Shown piece by piece: positions 60,654 through 64,000 of a stretch of DNA of 64,000 nucleotides (positions within the stretch are counted from its first letter, which is position 1; every line of letters starts with the position of its first letter). A program made the translations under genes and the position numbers. A model generated the notes under the pieces. That model saw nothing but the letters and a program-made list of their open reading frames with translations, ran no database searches and had not been told where the DNA came from. Location of the stretch: assembly GCA_964630925.1 (NCBI GenBank), contig CAZVZK010000017.1, forward strand, positions 1-64,000, in the 5' to 3' direction. The stretch comes from RGDT01 sp964630925 (GTDB taxonomy: Bacteria > Planctomycetota > Planctomycetia > Gemmatales > Gemmataceae).

Positions 60654-61124
60654 TCAAGCACGCCGAACGAAGACCGCACCGAGTGGCATGAATGTCGCGT
60701 CGAACACGTCCACGAACTGGCCGTGTTCTACACGGAACGCGCCACCGTGTTCCCATATCTCGATCCAGGGCTCGTAGGGGTTCAGCAACCCGGCCGTGGT
60801 GGGGCATCGCTCCCACTTCAGAAACGAGATCAAGATCCCACTGTTCACGCACCACATTCTCGGCCACTTTGCCGACAGGGCAGCCGTCTCTTCGTCGGCG
60901 GGCAACCGGAAGGCGGGGTCAAGCACGGCCACGGCGTCTGCGAACATCGGCCACTGGAGTTCAAATAGGCCTTCAAGCTCCTGCCAGCGGCGTTTGCCCT
61001 CTCGACCCGCATCGAAGAATTGTGGGCCGTTCCAATGCTCCCCCGGTGCGATGAGGCCGATGCCTTTGATCCGCTCAAGCGCGTCCATGAGTATCTCGCC
61101 GTCCACGGTGGGAAGCCGCTTCAC
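60654..61124 (-). CDS. hypothetical protein
   Basis: 156 residues from GTG 61124 (AGAGAGGGG about eight bases upstream; an ATG at 61088 is an alternative). Soluble and Trp/Phe-rich, with motifs such as HWNGPQFFDAGREGKRRW, WPMFADAVAVLDPAF and WIEIWEHGGAFRVEHG. I do not recognise a family. It is slightly lower in GC than its neighbours, and divergent from the PDDEXK-like gene with only 31 bases between the starts. Confidence 0.6.
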   Translation of the reverse strand: MKRLPTVDGEILMDALERIKGIGLIAPGEHWNGPQFFDAGREGKRRWQELEGLFELQWPMFADAVAVLDPAFRLPADEETAALSAKWPRMWCVNSGILISFLKWERCPTTAGLLNPYEPWIEIWEHGGAFRVEHGQFVDVFDATFMPLGAVFVRRA

Positions 61125-61155
61125 CTTCGTGCCCCTCTCTGATAGTGTACCGGCG

Positions 61156-62015
61156 ATGAAGAAGCAGTGGCACCCGCTGTTCGTCCACCTCATGCGCCTG
61201 CTCGTCGGCGAGTGGTACGCCATCGACCCCGAGGTGCCCGTCAGCGACCTGCCGCGCCGCGGAGACATGCTCATCGTACGCCGCGAGGGCACCGCCGAGC
61301 CGCCGTTCCGCGGGCTGTGGTCGCACCTCCGTGAGCTGAATGTCATCGAGTTCAAGGGGCCGACGGATCACCCGGATGTCGATGACCTCGAATTGCTCAT
61401 GGCGGTGGGCGCTGGGTTGACGGCGAAGATCACGGAGGAACGGAAGGAGGCAGGGCGGCCCGGCCTGAAGGCGCGGGAGGTGGCGTTCTGGTATCTCGCC
61501 CCGAGTCTGGGCGACACCTTTCTCTACAACGCCAAGTTGCGCGGGCCGGTACAATACGAGAGTGCCGGCCTGTGGCTCGGCACCGGGTACGGCCACCCGC
61601 TGAGGTTCGTGGCGTATCGCGAGCTGCCCGCCGAGGAGGACGGCCTGCCGCTGTTCCTGCTCGACCGACAGCGGCCCGTGCCGGCGGGGCTGGGCGCGGT
61701 GATCCTGTCGCGGCAGGAGCTGGTGCGGCAGTTCGGGTGGCTGGTGAGGAGCTTGCAGCCCATTCTGTGGGGATCAAGAACATGGCCGCATCACCCGAAG
61801 CCATCTTCGACTGGGAAGAGGTCGCCAAGTACAACGACCTGTCTTCGGTCGTCAACCACCTGCCCCCCGACAAGGTGATCGAGGTGGTGGGGGTGGAGAA
61901 CGCCATCCGCGTCATCGGGCCGGAACAAATCATGGCGACGCTGCTCAAGTCGATGACGGCCGAACAGATCCAGGAGCTGGTGCGGGCTCAGCAGGAGAAG
62001 AAGGCCAAGCCCTGA
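61156..62015 (+). pseudogene. PD-(D/E)XK-like (Rpn/transposase-associated type) protein, frameshifted
   Basis: From ATG 61156 a frame reads HPLFVHLMRLLVGEWYAI, then RRGDMLIVRRE and NVIEFKGPTDHPD (candidate D...ExK nuclease residues), then VAFWYLAPSLGDTFLY, to about base 61768 (LVRSLQPIL). Beyond that the conserved continuation is in another frame: GIKNMAASPEAIFDWEEVAK, VNHLPPDKVIEVVGVENAIR, AEQIQELVRAQQEKKAKP, stop 62015. The original frame ends in junk at 61878. A one-base change near the GTGGGGATC run would rejoin them into about 286 residues. It is either a recent pseudogene or a sequencing error; slippage at the G-run is possible but unproven. Confidence 0.65.
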
Positions 62016-62027
62016 CCGGCCTCGTCG

Positions 62028-64000
62028 TCACGGCGGGAGCGACCACAGGCGCACCGTGCGGTCGAGGCCGCCCGACGCCGCACGCCGGCCGCCGGGGGAG
62101 TACGCCACGCTCAGCACCGCATCGGTGTGCTGCGTGAATCGGTGCAGCTCCTTCGCGTCGGCCACGTTCCACAGGCGGACCGTGCCGTCACGGCTGCCGG
62201 ACAGCACGCGGCGGCCGTCGGGCGAGAACGCCACGCCCGTCACCTCCTTCGTGTGGCCTCGGAAGGTCTGCACCCGCGCGCCGGTGGAGGCGTCCCACAG
62301 GCGGGCGGTGGTGTCGCCGCCGGTGAGGACGTGCCGTCCGTCCGGGGCCAAGGCGATGGCGCGGATCGCGTCGTCATGGCCCTCGAATTCACGCAGCTCG
62401 CGCGGCGCCTCGCCCAGGAGCCAGAGCTTCGCCTTCTTCTGACGCGCGGTGACCACACGGTCCGCCGTGGGCGAGAAGGCGGCCAGGCTGCCCTCGAGCT
62501 GGAAGAGCTGGCGGCCCTTGGCGGCGTCCCAGCCCCGCGTGACGCCGGCCTCGTCGGCGGACAGGGCCATCTTGCCGTCGGAGGAGAGGGCGACGGACAG
62601 GATGCGGCGGGAGTGGTCGGCGGACTCCCAGAAGCGGGTGCCGCTCTCCACGCCGACGCTCAGCATCCAGGGCTTGACGTGGGCGGACTTGTAGGAGTGG
62701 CGTCCGCCGATGAGGGCGGTGTGCCCGTCGAACGACAGCGCGGCGCAGGACGGGTGCCCGCGGATGAGGCGCGGGGGCTTGGCGCCGGTGTAGTGGTGCA
62801 GGCCCTTGCCCCTGGCGGCGTCCCAGATGAACAGGCCGTCGGCGGCGGCGGGGCCGACGGAGACGAGGCGCAGGCCGTCGCCGGAGTAGGCGACGCAGCT
62901 CACCTCCTGCTGGTGGCCGGTGAGTGTGGTGATCGGCCCTGGCGGCAGGCCGGCCTCGGGGACGACGATCCGCTGGGCGGCGGCGCCGGCCGGCACCTCG
63001 AACTCGCGGCGCTCGATGACCTCGGCGCCCTGGCGCACCTCGAGGACGTGGGTGCCGGCGGCGAGCTTGATGTCCTGGCGGAGGTCGTCGAAGGGGATGG
63101 GGTTGCCGTCGAGCGTGATGACGGCCTTGCCGTCGGCGGGCCGGGCGATGCCGGACAGGCGGACGACGACCTCGACACGCGGCGTCCCGATCCCCGGGAC
63201 GCGGCCCTGCATCAGCCAGTACCCGGCAACGCACGCGGCCACGAGGAGGAGGATCAGGCCGGCCACGGGCCAGAGACGCCGGGGGCCTGTTGGCGGGGCG
63301 GGGGCGTGGGTCTTCGTGGTAGGGAGGGCGGTGGGCGGGGGGGTGCCGGGCGCGCCGGGGCAGAACGGGGCGAGGGCGGCGGCGGCCTCGGCGGGGGTGG
63401 CGAAGCGTTCGGCGGGCTTCTTGGCCATCATGCGGCGGACGACGGCGGCCAGCTCGGGCGGCACGTCGCGGCGGACGCTCTCGACGGCGGCGGGCTCGTC
63501 CTGCTGGTGCCACTGGAGCTTCTGGGCGAGGGTGCCTCCGGGGAAGGGGACGCGGCCCGTGAGGAGGTGGTAGAGGGTGCAGCCGAGGGAGTAGATGTCG
63601 GCGCGGATGTCCACGCCGCGGGCGTCGTTGGCCTGCTCCGGGGCGAGGTAGTCCGGGGTGCCCATGACGCTGCCCTCGGGCGTCAGGTCGGTGACGCCGT
63701 CGAGGGCCGTGGCGCGGGCGAGGCCGAGGTCGAGGACCTTGACCTGCCCGGCGGGCTTGAGGCAGACGAGGAGGTTGGCGGGCTTGATGTCGCGGTGGAT
63801 GAGGCCGGCCTCGTGGGCGTGCTGCAGCCCGAGGGCGGCCTGGCGCACGTAGTCGCAGGCCTCGGGGACGGGCAGGGGCCCGCGGTCCTTCAGGGTGCGG
63901 GCGAGGTCGGCGCCCTCGATGTACTCCATGACGAAATAATGGATGTCGCCCTCCTGGGCGGCGTCGTAGGCGTGGATGACGTTGGGGTGGGAGAGCTTGG
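62028..64000 (-). CDS. Ser/Thr protein kinase with WD40 repeats (partial, 5' end outside)
   Basis: Open to the right edge, so the start is missing; at least 657 residues remain. The visible kinase part includes FVMEYIEGADLA, IHRDIKPANLLV (HRD intact), VLDLGLARA (DLG in place of DFG) and GTPDYLAPEQ. A transmembrane helix (LWPVAGLILLLVAACVAGYWL) is followed by a PEGA-like segment (VVVRLSGIARPADGKAV). The C-terminal half has WD40 repeats: HQQEVSCVAYSGDGLRLVS, GHDDAIRAIALAPDGRHVL, GHTKEVTGVAFSPDGRRVLS and HTDAVLSVAYSPGGRR, each followed by a TxRLWD/N-type strand. The beta-propeller would lie outside the membrane and may sense a ligand or bind a partner. Confidence 0.92.
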   Translation of the reverse strand, partial: KLSHPNVIHAYDAAQEGDIHYFVMEYIEGADLARTLKDRGPLPVPEACDYVRQAALGLQHAHEAGLIHRDIKPANLLVCLKPAGQVKVLDLGLARATALDGVTDLTPEGSVMGTPDYLAPEQANDARGVDIRADIYSLGCTLYHLLTGRVPFPGGTLAQKLQWHQQDEPAAVESVRRDVPPELAAVVRRMMAKKPAERFATPAEAAAALAPFCPGAPGTPPPTALPTTKTHAPAPPTGPRRLWPVAGLILLLVAACVAGYWLMQGRVPGIGTPRVEVVVRLSGIARPADGKAVITLDGNPIPFDDLRQDIKLAAGTHVLEVRQGAEVIERREFEVPAGAAAQRIVVPEAGLPPGPITTLTGHQQEVSCVAYSGDGLRLVSVGPAAADGLFIWDAARGKGLHHYTGAKPPRLIRGHPSCAALSFDGHTALIGGRHSYKSAHVKPWMLSVGVESGTRFWESADHSRRILSVALSSDGKMALSADEAGVTRGWDAAKGRQLFQLEGSLAAFSPTADRVVTARQKKAKLWLLGEAPRELREFEGHDDAIRAIALAPDGRHVLTGGDTTARLWDASTGARVQTFRGHTKEVTGVAFSPDGRRVLSGSRDGTVRLWNVADAKELHRFTQHTDAVLSVAYSPGGRRAASGGLDRTVRLWSLPP

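Overview
The window is GC-rich DNA from a planctomycete, most likely a Gemmataceae-type member of Planctomycetota. The evidence is its gene families: a PSCyt1/DUF1549/DUF1553 protein followed by a DUF1501 Tat protein, a second DUF1501 gene, membrane-anchored Ser/Thr kinases with LRR-like or WD40 tails, TPR-CHAT giants, a TIGR02996 fragment, a sialate O-acetylesterase, and many short zinc-ribbon proteins. No rRNA, tRNA, CRISPR array or intact insertion sequence was seen.

Layout, left to right. 0-5.1 kb is accessory: a frameshifted ParB-like gene, an EEP-family phosphoesterase with an unknown partner, a second copy of the ParB 3' end, then an AT-richer stretch with a three-zinc-ribbon protein and a beta-helix protein. 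5.7-9 kb holds a Ro60-like TROVE/vWA protein and a Uma2 nuclease, followed by a partial copy of the TROVE gene's 3' end. 9-18.4 kb has a zinc ribbon coupled to a short Hsp70, a membrane b-type cytochrome candidate with a deca-haem cytochrome c, a kinase, DUF1152, GNAT and a zinc-ribbon membrane protein. 18.4-27.6 kb has two tandem exported TPR-CHAT proteins and a HerA-like ATPase. 28-40 kb has a hydrolase, a membrane-bound sigma-54 activator, a kinase fused to a DeoR-like sensor domain, and a third TPR-CHAT protein. 40-46 kb has DinB, AtuA-like, rhomboid and PHP proteins and an exported methyltransferase. 46-54 kb has a broken RDD gene, a molybdopterin oxidoreductase with a DUF1295 membrane protein, a second exported methyltransferase, a DUF1501 gene, a probable selenoprotein and the sialate esterase. 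54-64 kb has a GntR regulator translationally overlapping the DUF1549/1553 gene and then DUF1501, a toxin-antitoxin-like pair, a PDDEXK-like frameshifted gene, and a kinase-WD40 gene running off the right edge.

Two observations stand out. First, a 76-codon gene at 52547-52777 (minus) has one in-frame UGA in a CxxU redox motif, a good ribosome binding site, and a bacterial SECIS-like hairpin just after the UGA. It looks like an unannotated SelW/Rdx-family selenoprotein. Second, at three separate places (99-2244, 8069-8900, 59940-60631) a host gene's 3' end occurs twice, with small accessory genes (EEP pair, Uma2, antitoxin plus unknown partner) lying exactly between the copies. This resembles elements that integrate at tRNA 3' ends, but here the targets are protein-gene 3' ends and no integrase is visible.

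Several dispersed palindromic repeats lie between genes: a 46-nt unit present three times, a 41-bp-armed inverted repeat, a 30-bp-armed one, and a 23-nt unit present twice. All functional names come from reading motifs by eye; no database search was run.
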